The position numbers and the translations under genes were made by a program. Below are positions 30,380 to 42,975 of a DNA stretch of 64,000 bases, piece after piece (the first letter of the stretch is position 1; every line of letters starts with the position of its first letter). Below the pieces are notes generated by a model. The model was not told where the DNA came from. It did no database searches and saw only the letters and a list, made by a program, of their open reading frames with translations. Source of the DNA: Pseudoips prasinana (Eukaryota; Arthropoda; Insecta; Lepidoptera; Nolidae); assembly GCA_951640165.1 (NCBI GenBank), contig OX621240.1, positions 39,870,713 through 39,934,712 on the forward strand. The letters run 5' to 3'.

Positions 30380-30625
30380 TTGGTCTGGTCAACATCTGGT
30401 CCCAAACTAAGCAGAGCTTGTATTATGGAAATCAGATGACTGATATACAACATATACTACTTTTATTTTGTAAATACATAGGTACTTATAAATAAAATAA
30501 TTACACCCAGACTCAGAACAAACAGATATGTTGATGCATACAAATATCTGTCCTGGGTGCGAATCGAACCCACGACCTCCGGCGTGAATAGCAAGCATTT
30601 GCCAACCACGCCAAAAGGCCCGTCA
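30380..30625 (-). mobile_element. tRNA-derived SINE
   Basis: On the minus strand: GGCGTGGTTGGCAAATGCTTGC (A box region), GTGGGTTCGATTCGCACCC (B box), then GGACAGATATTTGT and the tail-side CAAGCTCTGCTTAGTTTGGG. Same family as 56425-56700 and 61985-62226. It is not a functional tRNA because the anticodon arm is degenerate and the body continues. Confidence 0.85.
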
Positions 30626-30744
30626 TTGTGTGTTAAATACATTGAATGAGCATGTTTGATTTAAACAAAAGAATTACCTTAATTTGTAATGTTTTTTTTT
30701 AAATAAATAGTCAGTTTATTTCACTTAGCTCATCTACTACGTCA

Positions 30745-30866
30745 ACACGCGTTCGTAAAATTCCGCTTCGTGTCACGGGTTCAAGCCTCGCGCCGCACAA
30801 CTATTTGTGTGACCCATAAATACTTATTCTGAGTCTGGACGTAATTTGTGTCCGTCTAATATATTT
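30745..30866 (+). mobile_element. SINE fragment
   Basis: GTGTCACGGGTTCAAGCC (B box) followed by ACAACTATTTGTGTGACCC and TCTGAGTCTGGACGTAATTTG, the same body as the SINE at 8437-8655. It is cut off by LINE copy c. Confidence 0.65.
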
Positions 30867-31284
30867 AAACCGGTAGTAGATGAACCCACTGAGTTTGTTT
30901 CGCTGGGTCTTCTCAGTTGGGGCGCATTGGATCCGGTGGTAGCATTAAAGCGCGACCGTCGTTATTAACACAAGGTCCGTCATAATAATAATACCTTTAA
31001 TTTAGACAGAACCATTGACAATATGTAGTAAAAATTTTAGACTTAAACTAGATAATTAAACATAATCTCCTTACAATAACTTGATACGAGCTAGCTAAAT
31101 ATCATTGCTGTAATAAAATAAATTTTATAAATGTTTTCATACAATATGTACCTAAATATCTATGTTACTAGAAATAATATCTAATGTATACAACTATATT
31201 ACTACAAACATGTTCTGACTATTTACAAGCGCTTTTTTAAAGTCTACGTGAATAAAAACCTTTTTTATTTTATTTATTTATTTT
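30867..31284 (+). mobile_element. 3' UTR of the LINE family (copy c), strongly truncated
   Basis: It begins at AACCGGTAGTAGATGAACCC within the 3' UTR and runs to GTGAATAAAAACC plus a T/A tail. It is nearly identical to 60050-60468 and, at its start, to the complement of 1-80. Confidence 0.9.
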
Positions 31285-31735
31285 ATGTTTTTAAAGTACC
31301 CGACAGCGACACAGGGATTAGATTCCCTAATGAAGGCGCTGTCTTTAAAAAATACAGACAGTACACAGATAGTCACCCTTCGTGATTGGCATTTGGCATC
31401 GATTTATATTTCGTTGTATGTATAGCTCTGCAGAGAAAAGATTCTATTGTCGTAGTAAGCTCCACACGTAATGTTTGTCATGCCTCGGCCGGGAACTGGA
31501 ACATTTGAGTAACGTGCGCATTGATACAGACAAGTACTTTGAATATTCATCAACATCCCACATAACTAACATCCCGATCTTTGAACATCCTAAAGCAGTT
31601 GTACAGGTTAAATTGTGTCAACACGTCTTGCCATTATCGGCTTGCAAATCGAATGATACAAATAAGTTATAGTATTGAATTATTATAGAATAAGTTAAAA
31701 TAGGTATAATTATAAAAAAAAAAATTGTAAAAAAA

Positions 31736-31802
31736 CTCTACATTTTCGCGCGTGTTTTGACTTTGAGGGACTTAAAGTCAAAACACGAGGGAAAATGTAG
31801 AG
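31736..31802. repeat. Inverted repeat (31736-31802)
   Basis: CTCTACATTTTC...CGTGTTTTGACTTT pairs with AAAGTCAAAACACG...GAAAATGTAGAG around a GAGGGACTT centre. Confidence 0.85.
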
Positions 31803-32192
31803 GGAGTTAATCTCAAGCATTATTATCATTTGAAATAGTCGGAAATGTATGTGAAATGCCACCCATAATTTCAGCACAGAGCTCTGTTATGTAGGTACTG
31901 TCATTTGTGTCAGATTTATATCATATTCCCCAATGGTATAAGAATAGTGTCCGAACGTTTAGCATAAGTAAGTATGTAGGCCCAGTGGCCGCACGGCGAT
32001 CCCATTAGTCTGCGTAGGCACATAGATAATGCACGTGGAGAAAATAATTACTGTTCACTACAAAGCTGAGTGTGTCCAATACGTAGTAAGTACTGTTGTG
32101 TACTGACGGCATAGAATATTATCATCCCATCTCATCCCGTGGGGGGCGTAGAAATCTCATCATCTCATCTGCCAAGCATGGTGATTATGGCA

Positions 32193-32257
32193 TATCCCCC
32201 CTTTCTTTGGGGAGGCTTTTGTCCAGCAGTGGACGTACTTTGGCTGACATGATGACA
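32193..32257 (+). mobile_element. RTE-type LINE 3' end fragment
   Basis: GGGGAGGCTTTTGTCCAGCA, then GTGGACGTACTTTGGCTGA and ATGATGA, the terminal codons and tail of the RTE family seen at 48824-49197. A short upstream stretch from about 32120 (TCATCCCGTGGGGGGCG) may belong to another element. Confidence 0.7.
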
Positions 32258-32419
32258 TATACTTATGTTTGGAATGAATCTCGCAGTTCTCGCACGCTTA
32301 TGTAGCACTTTGTGCATTCCAGCGGTCAATGTAATGGTCTGATTTCAAAATAGCCCTCCCATTAGCATGAACCTTCCTAATATTAGGAGAAGCTCATTTA
32401 GTTGATTTACTCGGTCCGT

Positions 32420-32715
32420 AAATGATCGGCAAGGTTAAGCATCTAGGCACGCGGTCAGTCTTTAGATAGGCGACCACCAAAGTGGTTTAATTTCTGAGCG
32501 TCTCCGTGCTTCTGAGGGTACGTTAAGCTATCGGTCTCAGTTGCCGTCATTAGACTCTTAAAGCCATGCCAAATGCCAATTGGGCGGTTTGAAAATGTCT
32601 AACACTAGGGTACACCACTGCCTGTACGATTAGTTAAGATGTTGTTGTAAATGTGTTCTAACATACGTATGCATCTCTATAAAAATCGTAGGTACGTTAG
32701 AACACCAGCCTGTAC
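32420..32715 (+). mobile_element. SINE with 5S rRNA-like head (copy 1)
   Basis: AATGATCGGCAAGGTTAAGC then GCACGCGGTCAGTC and TAGATAGGCGACC parallel the 5S rRNA internal promoter (A box GTTAAGC, then CGCGGTCAGTACTTGGATGGGTGACC). A shared body (TTTCTGAGCGTCTCCG, GGTCTCAGTTG) follows. A second copy is at 34785-35025. This resembles the 5S-derived SINE class. Confidence 0.7.
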
Positions 32716-32963
32716 ACTTATTAGGTGCAGACGCCTGCGCTGCTCTCGTGGCGTTGCGTTGTGCTTAGCTGCCTTTGGTTTTACCACAACCGGAAGTAGG
32801 TTTTCGAACTTACTCTAATTTACAGTAATATTAAAACAAAAGCAATAACAACAGGTGATGGAATATGCTCAGATCTTTCAGCTAATTACACATTTTGTAC
32901 ATTGGCCTATAATGTTAATACATAATACAATACTTCTATTAACCAATTATGTAATTTATGGAG

Positions 32964-34146
32964 AAAATATATTATATATAAAAAGAAAGCCAACCAAATC
33001 GCACTCGCATACATACGGAGGGTTCTGCACTATCATAAATGATATCCAAAATATATTATATATAAAAAGAAAGCCAACCAAATCGCACTCGCATACATAC
33101 GGAGGGTTCTGCACTATCATAAATGATATCCAAAATATATTATATATAAAAAGAAAGCCAACCAAATCGCACTCGCATACATACGGAGGGTTCTGCACTA
33201 TCATAAATGATATCCCAAATATATTATAAATAAAAAGAAAGCCAACCAAATCGCACTCGCATACATACGGAGGGTTCTGCACTATCATAAATGATATCCA
33301 AAATATATTATATATAAAAAGAAAGCCAACCAAATCGCACTCGCATACATACGGAGGGTTCTGCACTATCATAAATGATATCCCAAATATATTATATATA
33401 AAAAGAAAGCCAACCAAATCGCACTCGCATACATACGGAGGGTTCTGCACTATCATAAATGATATCCAAAATATATTATATATAAAAAGAAAGCCAACCA
33501 AATCGCACTCGCATACATACGGAGGGTTCTGCACTATCATAAATGATATCCCAAATATATTATATATAAAAAGAAAGCCAACCAAATCGCACTCGCATAC
33601 ATACGGAGGGTTCTGCACTATCATAAATGATATCCAAAATATATTATATATAAAAAGAAAGCCAACCAAATCGCACTCGCATACATACGGAGGGTTCTGC
33701 ACTATCATAAATGATATCCCAAATATATTATATATAAAAAGAAAGCCAACCAAATCGCACTCGCATACATACGGAGGGTTCTGCACTATCATAAATGATA
33801 TCCAAAATATATTATATATAAAAAGAAAGCCAACCAAATCGCACTCGCATACATACGGAGGGTTCTGCACTATCATAAATGATATCCCAAATATATTATA
33901 TATAAAAAGAAAGCCAACCAAATCGCACTCGCATACATACGGAGGGTTCTGCACTATCATAAATGATATCCAAAATATATTATATATAAAAAGAAAGCCA
34001 ACCAAATCGCACTCGCATACATACGGAGGGTTCTGCACTATCATAAATGATATCCCAAATATATTATATATAAAAAGAAAGCCAACCAAATCGCACTCGC
34101 ATACATACGGAGGGTTCTGCACTATCATAAATGATATCCAAAATAT
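32964..34146. repeat. 84-bp minisatellite, 14 units, dimeric higher-order pattern
   Basis: Fourteen nearly identical units contain AAAGAAAGCCAACCAAATCG and CATACATACGGAGGGTTCTG. Units alternate between ATATCCAAAAT and ATATCCCAAAT, giving a 168-bp dimer; two like units stand together at the left end. Because 84 is divisible by 3, the minus strand stays open for 404 codons with a 28-residue repeat. I treat that frame as a by-product, not a gene. Confidence 0.95.
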
Positions 34147-34204
34147 CATGTTTTTTATGGGAGTCTCCATTCATGTTAAAATAACTTTATTCCCACTAAT
34201 TGTT

Positions 34205-34325
34205 TGTAGAGCGGTAATTGACGTATACATTTTGTGAAAATTTCAACTGCCACTTATCACAGTTCATGAGACAGACGGACCGACATACTTACTAAAATGG
34301 TTCCTTTGGCACTTTTGGGTACCTA
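34205..34325 (+). repeat. Fragment of a widespread lepidopteran repeat
   Basis: TGTGAAAATTTCAACTGCC, then CACAGTTCATGAGACAGACG and TTTGGGTACC recall the GGTTCCGT/CCGGCCAAGTGCGAG family of interspersed repeats, here only partial. Confidence 0.45.
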
Positions 34326-34784
34326 CGTAAACTAAATAGATTATCAACAATATATCCGCATTTTCCTATGGGCAATTTATGGCACAAATTGTTGTTATGG
34401 ACGTGGTAATACAAATTCCACTAATTTGTGTTGTTAAAGTTCATAATATCGAGCAGGTACCCAATTACGGTCGATGAGGTGGCGTGGCAGTGAGCGCGGT
34501 GCGAGCGGTGACGTCACGCGGCAGATAACGACAATTAACACAAATAAGCGGCGGAAAAGCTGATGTGCCACGTCGGCTGCCTTCACAGCGCGATAAGAGT
34601 GCAGCGCCCGCTCGTCTTGCAGGTGTTACCCACTATAGTTACGCACTTATGTAGTTATGCTTAGAAGCAGATTTCATTTCGATCCAGCCTTGTCTTAGCT
34701 CGTCACTCGTCGTGCGATCAACACAACAGATTCCTATACCAGACCTTTCGCTATGATAATGATGTGCTTATAGATCGATCCGCG

Positions 34785-35025
34785 CAAGTGATCGATAGGG
34801 TTCAACACTTAGACACGCAGTCTACATATAGATGGGTGATTCAATTTCTGAGCGTCTCCGCGCTTCGTAGGGCACTTTAAGCTATAGGTCTCGGTTGTAT
34901 TCATTAGACAAAGGCCGTTAATAAGCCACGTCAGAGGCCTGCCGGGCGGCTTGAATAACACTGGGGTAACCTCTGTCCATACGGAAAAGTACTTCAGCTA
35001 TGATATATATAACCAGCCTGTACCT
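34785..35025 (+). mobile_element. SINE with 5S rRNA-like head (copy 2)
   Basis: GTGATCGATAGGGTTCAACAC and ATATAGATGGGTGA resemble the 5S promoter more weakly than copy 1. The shared body TTTCTGAGCGTCTCCGCGCTTC identifies the family. Both copies end near ACCAGCCTGTAC. Confidence 0.65.
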
Positions 35026-38000
35026 CCCTATACCGGGCCAGCTGTGCCCGGTATAGGTATCTCTTTGGCTGACTTACGTACGGAATGGGTGTCAGGCGCA
35101 GCACAAGCATACATGTTATACCGTATATAGTAACACTGGCTTACAATCATACGATGGAGAGTAATAATGCAGCCCTGCAATCCTCCTCGTTTATTGAGAG
35201 GAGACTTCTCTTTCTTTTTGAAAAGGGGACCTACGGCAACAAGTAGCTGAGAGAAGTCTCATAACTACAGCTTAACGACCGACGCCCTCCAGAGCTAAAG
35301 AAATTAAGATTACGTGAACATTCCCAGACGCGACGCTACTTAACATAGTTATTGTTCGATAAACAATTGAACGAATTTTGTCTGAAACTCTTATCTACAG
35401 AATTTGCTGCTGGAAACGTAAGTCATACTTCGCCGAATTTGCATGTTTTATGGTTTGTAGTTAAATCACAGCTAATGTCTTGTACACTTGTCGCTACGGC
35501 AGAGGCTATATAGTATATACACCGAGTAGAACGCTGACGTTACTACGCCGCCCTACTGGCCACACGGCGAGACATTGCCAAGGTCACCGTGACAGCGCCA
35601 CTGTCTCGTTGAGATGTGCGACACATAGCGACACAACGTGGTAACATCTTAATAAGTACACATTAGACAGATTAACTTGCAGAAATTACTGAAATACTGC
35701 AGAACAATTCATTCGCCGTGCACTCGTGCAAGTGATATTCCACGGGTATTATTAACTTGGTTATGCGTTCTCTTTATAATTGCACGAGTGTGGCTCCCAC
35801 CATCTTTGTAGTGTTTTTATATTATCGTATGGGCAATGTTAATCCTAGTTTCAGAGTTTTCCAGCCGCTCAGTATGACATGGTTTACCGACTGTTGTCCT
35901 ATGGCCACAACCGGGACCGATAACTCGGCGTACAAATAAAAGTGCTCATTTGCCGCTTGATTCAGGTCGCCGCAGCCGCCATCCGGCCACGGCGACCTCC
36001 ATCAGAAACTATTCTACTACCCAGCTCATAGTTTACTGCACTCTCGTCCGAATGGAGAGCACAAAGTGCGACACGGTCGCGATAGGCCACACGAACAGCG
36101 ATAGGACGATAGGACACATGAATTTGACCACACGTCCAGTTGATGTGCCATTGAGCCAGTTAAGAGTAACATTACCAATGTTCCCAGCAGGTTTCTGGCG
36201 AGATATTTTTTATCACCAAAAATACAACAATGCTGTTTGTAGTAACCGAGGATTGCAGCCTCTGCATATCTGCGGTTTACCGGCTAGAGAAACGGGGCAA
36301 AATACTATACAAACCAAAGTGGTGATATATTTTGGATAAAGGACACGAGTAGCACAAGCTATTATTACTCCGACACAAAGAAACTGCCAATTAGTCATGA
36401 CATGACAAGATAGTTATTTGTGAATTTAAACTGCAAGTCGAGAGGCGAGGGGTCGGTCCCCGCGGCCGCGGGACATGCTCACGGCGACTGGAGCGTTTCA
36501 TAACGATTAGCACTATTCTTTGTAACACTTAACTGCGCCATAATACGAACGCTTCAATGTGAGTTACTTTCATATTGGCGATACGACGGATCATCAACAT
36601 CGAGGTCCTCACGGGGCGTTCTTACACCTAACTTATTATTGCTAATGTCAAATACGTTATGATAGAAAATAATGTATTAATTGTTTGTCCCACCATTCAC
36701 CTCCAAAGACGCATAGTAGTATAATTATCTATACTTTTATTCATTCAACAGAAATCAATTCCATAACGTCTACATTTAATTGCCTGAATTTATAAACAAA
36801 CGTTCCTCATCAGAAGACTTACATTTAGAAAATGAATGCTACATTTAAAAAATTAAATCTTACAATATTTTTTAAATAAAGTCTATATCAAAATAATCAA
36901 TAATATGAACTGATTGTTTATTAAGTAATTTTCAATTATTAACTGTTTTATTTTATGAACATTATTATGTATATAATATGTTCACAAAATAAATGAATGT
37001 ATTGCTATGTAGCAAGCAATAGTTCATTCCATGTTCCACCGCGGGGCCGGTATGCATACAAAATCTTTCAAATATTATGCAGAGTACAATGTCAATTAAA
37101 CATATGTAGATATATTATATGTCACAAATTGTATCATTAAGAATTAATAATAAAATTTTATAGTATTGTATAATCCAGTTTTTTTTACTATTAATCTTTA
37201 CTTTACGATCTGTGCACCTACCATGCTCTCTCTGCACCACCCTAAGGTTGACTGGCAGAAAATGCCTAGGGCATTAAGTCCGCCTTTGTATAATTTAATG
37301 TGCATTAAGTGATAAATAAATAAAAAAAAATACATATATATCAACAAGGTCAACAAAATAAAATATTACAAAAAGATGAAGTAAATTTCATATAAGTAAT
37401 ATGACTATTGTGATAATGAGAAAAAATCTTATAGTTGACCAATTTAACACATACTTGCATAATTAATAATTAAAGAAATATTTAATCTAGTAAAGTACCT
37501 GAGTCTCGCAGCCGTCGCTACAGCGCGAGTGATTTGGTAGTAAGACTTCCAAATTGAAGAGTTGAGCAAATGGCCAGGCTTGGAGCTATTGGGTTTCAGG
37601 AGGATAAGTTTTATCCAGAACGACAAAAGCGAGACGGATATTGTGATGGGATAGACGGAACCCTTCGCCCAGTGGGCTTTAATTTAATAATGCTTTAATT
37701 TAATTTTTTAATTTAATAATGCTAGTGACTAAACTCCATTTTGAAATTAAAGACAATTACGAAGTATGAACAGAAATTGAAATTGTGCTACCATTTCTTA
37801 TCTGGAAATTGTCAATGATTAAATCAATTTAAATGTGGGCTGGTATGTAAGCTGGGTGAGGTAGCCATTAACATGGAGACGTGTAGTGGTTAAAAGTGCA
37901 TTCGAAGCAGCATTGGGAATGTGTTGTTGTGATCGGACAATAATCGCCACAACGACAATAAAAATAAATACAATGAAAGTAATTGTACGTACATGGCCGA

Positions 38001-38139
38001 ATTTTTTACCAAAATTAACAAATCGGAAGGCTATTGAAATTTGTTCTTTTAGAAAATAAAATAATGCAGGCAAAAAATTAATTAAACTTACATTGAATTT
38101 TTTGGATAGACCTATGTTTTTAACTTTGTATATATATAT
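35026..38139. other. Long gene-free stretch
   Basis: No supported gene. An 11-bp-arm inverted repeat (CCTATACCGGG) lies at 35023-35053. GC-rich spots occur near 35550-35600 and 36440-36490. The frames at 35757-35939 and 35950-36339 have no recognisable domain. Confidence 0.45.
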
Positions 38140-38402
38140 ATAGACGGTCACCGTAGCCTAGTTGGTAGTGCTCCTGCCTACGAAGCTGGTGGTCCTGGGT
38201 TCGAATCCCGGTAAGTGCAAATATTTGTGTGATGAGCACGAATATTTGTTTCTGAGTCATGGATGTTTTCTATGTATATAAGTATTTATCTATCTATATA
38301 AGTATGTATATCGTCGCCTGGTACCCATAGTACAAGCTTTGCTTAGTTTGGGGCAAGGATGATCTGTGTGACATTGTCCCCAGATATTATTGTTATTATA
38401 TA
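38140..38402 (+). mobile_element. tRNA-derived SINE
   Basis: GTAGCCTAGTTGGTAGTGC (A box), GGTCCTGGGTTCGAATCCCGG (B box), then GATGAGCACGAATATTTG and a tail ending in ATATTATTGTTATTATA. This looks like a distinct subfamily from the SINE at 56425, with a similar 3' half (GTACAAGCTTTGCTTAGTTTG). Confidence 0.88.
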
Positions 38403-41285
38403 CACTGTAAAATAGAAGACTGTATGATTTTTAAAACAGCATTTATCTTATAAAAATGCACTTGTCTTGATCGCTCCGTCGGAGCCATATGAGTTGGTCC
38501 ACTGAGCATCCTTCTGTCAGCTCTGGTACTACGCGGGTGCGGATGGCTGCCACGTGAATTGATTTCGTGTGACAAAAACGCATTTAGAAAAACTGCCAAA
38601 TAATGTTGGCTCAAAATGGAGCGACTTAGAAAAATGTCAAGACGAAATTGTTTTCGGTTACTTCTAATTCCATTATAGGTTTGACTTAAATTAGGCAGTT
38701 CAGGATATCTTATTTTTTTCTTACTGGGTAACACAAATTTTTTTTGTACGCATAGATAGTAATTATAAATATTTATTTATATGGCTATGTCAGAAGAGAA
38801 AATAAGAGCTGTTTGCTTAGCGTTAAACTCACAGTCATTTAATCCAACAGAGAGATAAAATAGCCGGTGCTTTGCGTTTTGTATACAAAAACTACAGAAA
38901 TATGAATAGGAATCCAAATAACCTTTTAATACACCGCTATTGTCAGCATTAGAGGAGCAGGGGAACGGACTAACGGAGTCAACATGATTGTTGCACGAAA
39001 CATAATAGTGCAATATATGAGTAGGTATATATCCCACGTCGGCAGACGGGTACACTATGTAATAATCTCTGATAAGCAAACAAAACAGAATACGTATCAG
39101 TGACAGATCGATCAGTGATACAGTTTGACGTAACGTAACGAATGGAATGAGCCGCGGAGTAGTCCTTGATCTTACAATATATCTCTATAGGTACTGATAA
39201 ACATTTCAAAATAACAAATCCACAATGATTGGACACGCTTGACTAGTTCGAACATTAATTTGCTGGCAGTGACTATGTAATATTGGAAGCATAGCTTGGA
39301 GCGCGGCGTCACACGTCTCTTGTGCGGCCGAGGGGCAGCCATGTTGATGGGAACGTATTAATATTAATAGATACAAGTGGAATGTGCAAAGTGAACTTTG
39401 CTCTCCACTTCACATTGTGAGTACATCGTATCGTAGCGAGTGAGCTGACGCCCGCGGTTTGTCTGGACACCTCCGGCCCCGCGACCTGGTTAGGGTCATG
39501 ACTATATAAACCATAAAACCTACTTCCCCGAGAATGAACCTGTAGAGAATAATGAAAAGCATTCAGTGGACTTCTACTTTTCTAACAAACAAAGTCAGTA
39601 GTTGCTATACTATAGCTATACTTGTGGTGTACGCAAATCAATATCTTGCCCTGTCTCACTTTTTATATTAGGTTATTAATTGAAACTTTTAAGGGTAAAT
39701 ATAGTATCTTGAATTTTAAGACTCACTCTTGTACAGTGGACTGACACTTACTGCAATGTCAATTCGGACCAACGAAGTTTTGACCTCGATATACATAATA
39801 TACGGAGAAAGCTAATCTTGTGCTGATTAAAAGTAATGACGTATAGTGTCCAGTTAGCCATCTTCTACACACTTGTTACTTAAAAACTTATAGTTATTGT
39901 GTCCAGCAAGGCATGTTCTACACTCCTGTTGCTAGAAAAATTATAGCATTTTTTACTACACATTGATGTCTGACGTGTCCTGCCTACATATTTTGTCAAT
40001 TATTTTGGTACTCCACAACAATAGATATATATTCTATAGAAACATGCCCTTCAAATTACTTAGAAACTGTGTGCATAACTTTGACTGTGTAGGTACATAG
40101 ACAAAATTATGATTCTGTGGTATTATCGAGATGTTATACCAGGAATTCATTTGTACATAAACCTTTTTTTCTTTTTTGTATGACGCTACAGTTAGCGTAG
40201 GAGGCTTTCACTGCTTCACCGGACTATAGAGGCGAGCAGAGGGCTCAAGCCGTCTAGCAATTAAGTAACCCGCGCTGGAGGTCACCCCCTGTGGGGTTTG
40301 AACCTCGACTCTGGGCGATTACTGGCCGAGAGAGGGCAGAGATCATCATTTTAGGGAGTTTTGTGCAACTTTCGCTCTACGTTAATGACATGACGCGGCC
40401 CCTCCCGGCTTTTTATCGATACGATATGCAAACTAAGGGTCATGGAGGACGTTGGTAGTCGCGACGCGTTCGCGGTCGTACTCTCGTCCGACGAGTACGA
40501 ATAATCGGTTTGTGTATAGTGTCACGAGAGTTTCTAATGACTTTAACTTGTTCTAAGTAGGCAGTAATCTCGTCGTCCGGTTCGTCCAAGACGATCCTGG
40601 GACGACGGTGCTTACGTGATAAGTGCGATGGGATGTACTTGACCGCCTTTACCACCAAATGGTGTGGATGGTGAGTGGCCGAGTCAAAGTATGTTTTTGA
40701 CGCCTGCTTCATCCACTGCTGGATGGTAGGTGTAAATAAACCACGTAAATAATATACTATTTAATAATGTCGATGAATGTTTCAGTAAAATATTAAATGA
40801 CACAATTCACTTTTACTGTATTAATAAAATCTTGTTGTTGTTTCTCAGCCGCCTCAGTTGTGAAAGTTCGACAGTTCCAGTTGACACTAATACTATGTAC
40901 CTATTACATATGTAAGGAATGGTTTAAGGCGCTTCGAACAAAAACATATCATACACACTCAAATCCAGATTCATCTATTTCTCGATAATTATTTGTATGG
41001 TATTGATGTATAAAAATAAACACCCATCTAAAAATTACTTTATGCAGAACTTGAAGCCAGAATGTCGTTGTCTAAGAGTACCTACTTGTGGTTTATTGAC
41101 AGTATCGACTGCGTGTGCGTGATGTTGTTGTGTATGTAATATTATGTCTGCTCGTAGACAATAACCGGTGAGTTTGGTGGAAACATTCAGATAGCGCTAT
41201 TTTTTAATATGAGTACCTACTCCATAAATCTTTCTTGTTATTTTCCACTAATTATTCGACACCATTTAAAACCTCGTGAAATTAT
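38403..41285. other. Gene-free stretch with one unassigned frame
   Basis: A 90-codon minus-strand frame at 40440-40712 is rich in Arg and Pro at its C-terminus (RTRRTRVRPRTRRDYQRPP). I do not recognise it; it may be the end of an old element. 39840-39950 carries two imperfect copies of a roughly 55-bp unit (GTGTCCAG...TTCTACAC...TTATAG). Otherwise nothing is seen. Confidence 0.4.
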
Positions 41286-41289
41286 TATT

Positions 41290-41995
41290 TTACTTTATAT
41301 ACTATGAATAATTGAAAAAATGCGGCTTCATTGGCGTGGAACTCACAAGTTTATGACAAAGTTCCAGCTATATCCACCCGTAACACACGGAGAGACAAAG
41401 ACACTGCAATCGAGTTCAGTCCAACTGTCAAGGTTCTTGCCATCTTTTTGGATCACAATTTATCCTGGGAAACCCAAATTTAGTGAATACTCAAATTATA
41501 TTTGTGAAGACTACGCAATTTCCTCCATAGGACCACTTAATTGCGCTCGCAAAATCCCTTCTTCACCCAATACTAGATTATGCAGATGTCAGATCTTAAC
41601 CAAAACCAGCCTGATAAACTTGAGCGACTCCAAAATGTCATAAGATTAATGTTTGGCCTTCGCAAATATGACCATGTCTCTGAATTCCGTACCAAGCTCA
41701 AGTGGATATCTATACGCCATTGTTATAATACTCATATGCTATCATTGCTCTACAATTTTCTTTTCTATACGTGACTCGTATAGAAAAGAAAATTGTGGAG
41801 CAATTCCAGAATTTTAAGATCATCTAAAAATCTTAGGTTAATAATGCCAGCGCATCCCACCAATATTCTGGTCAAATCCCTCTCAGTTCAGAGTGTTCGT
41901 TTGTGGAATGCACTGACAATGTTCGTGTGTGCTTGTCAAGCTCAAAGTTTAACCGAATCGAACGGAAGCCCCTCCAAATGGCAACGTTATTGAAA
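41290..41995 (+). pseudogene. Non-LTR reverse transcriptase C-terminal remnant
   Basis: In shifting frames the plus strand gives FLDHNLSWETQ, then QPDKLERLQNV, FGLRKYDHVSEF, RHCYNTHMLSLLYNFLFYT, RSSKNLRLIMPAHPTNILVKSLSVQSVRLWNAL and FNRIERKP. This is the C-terminal third of a jockey-type LINE protein. It is broken by frameshifts and by a 28-bp inverted duplication at 41744-41804. Confidence 0.8.
41744..41804. repeat. 28-bp-arm hairpin with 5-nt loop inside an RT remnant
   Basis: The arms 41744-41771 and 41777-41804 pair with one mismatch (core AATTTTCTTTTCTATACG). The loop is TGACT. It interrupts the LINE reading frame just after LYNFLFYT. Confidence 0.92.
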
Positions 41996-42048
41996 ACTTT
42001 GGAAGAGGCCTATGTCCAACAGAGGAAGATTTCAGTGGATGATGATGA
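41990..42048 (+). mobile_element. RTE-type LINE 3' end fragment
   Basis: TTGGAAGAGGCCTATGTCCA, then ACAGAGGAAG and a GATGATGATG tail. These are the last codons of the RTE family, joined directly to the jockey-type remnant. Confidence 0.6.
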
Positions 42049-42353
42049 TGTAAGTATCTATTTATTATTTATCAACAGTAGTATGTACCAATGGGTACTG
42101 TTAACAAGGTCTGAGTACACCGACAACTGCCCTCTTCACCCTCGTGCTTGTCCATTCCTTGTCTGGAAGAGACCACAAGTTAGTGATAAGACCGCCACTT
42201 GTATACATTGTTATTACATGGTCTTTATGTGATTGTGCTATTGATTTACTAAAAGAGTTTATCGATCTATATATTTGAAAAGATAATAATGTATTTATTA
42301 TGGACAGATGCCATGTTAGAAAGAAGAAAGGATATCATGGATCATCAAGGATA

Positions 42354-42420
42354 TTAGATGAGTTTTTGTGGTACCTCCCCATATAGTCAATATGGGGAGG
42401 TACCACAAAAACTCATCTAA
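42354..42420. repeat. 31-bp-arm perfect hairpin with 5-nt loop
   Basis: The arms 42354-42384 and 42390-42420 are perfect complements (core GTGGTACCTCCCCATAT). The loop is AGTCA. Confidence 0.95.
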
Positions 42421-42434
42421 CGCGCGCGCGATAA

Positions 42435-42975
42435 GAGAAGTGAAATAATGAAATTTATTCAGCACTTGGGTATTAACATACACTTGTACTTGTCAAGTTC
42501 ACATAAACATGGTCGAATATAGTATAAAAATTACAAAAAATGAATTAGTCCGTCCGTGCGGTCTGTTTTTATCAGATATATCTTCTTAAATCCTAAAATA
42601 AATAACAAGTTACTAATCTACGTTTTTGAAATTTAGTTGTACAATATTAAAATTAAAAAATTGAAGGCAATGAGCATTTGGTTAGCGCAGAAGGCTCTTA
42701 ACCAGTAGCTTAAATTAAACGACTAATACCCGAGGCCACCCTTTTGGGGTTCGGGCCACAGCTCAGGGGGCCGCTGAAGCAAAAGGACAGAATTCTAAGA
42801 GAGGGTGTGATCAGTTGCACGGGATCACTGATGGCGCGTTAAGGGGTCAAAGCGATTCTCGCCGCTGAGGAGCCTACCCTAGCTAACCTGCGGCTTTCTC
42901 TAGCTACCTAGGTGGACGACCTGGAGAAGAAAGCCACAAAGAAACTCCGGGCTTGCTTTTTTCGTCTTCTTTTGC
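42435..42975 (-). mobile_element. LINE 3' region fragment (uninterrupted partner of 21655-22064)
   Basis: 42435-42735 matches 21655-21915. It continues through CGAGGCCACCC, then TTTTGGGGTTCGGGCCACAG and GCTGAAGC without the inverted arm. 42780-42975 upstream (minus sense) looks like more of the same element. It has no coding motif. Confidence 0.65.

Noticed and set aside
32420..32475. Genuine 5S rRNA gene
   Set aside because: Only the promoter-like core matches; the rest of the 5S sequence is absent and a SINE body follows.
32964..34146. CRISPR array
   Set aside because: Units are contiguous with no variable spacers, and the context is eukaryotic.
32956..34170. 404-codon frame as a repetitive membrane protein
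   Set aside because: It is explained by an 84-bp tandem repeat whose period is divisible by three; the opposite strand also has long openings, and no start, signal or homolog is evident.
40440..40712. Host gene exon (90 codons, Arg-rich C-terminus)
   Set aside because: No recognised domain, no neighbouring exons and no clear splice sites; kept only as an unassigned frame.
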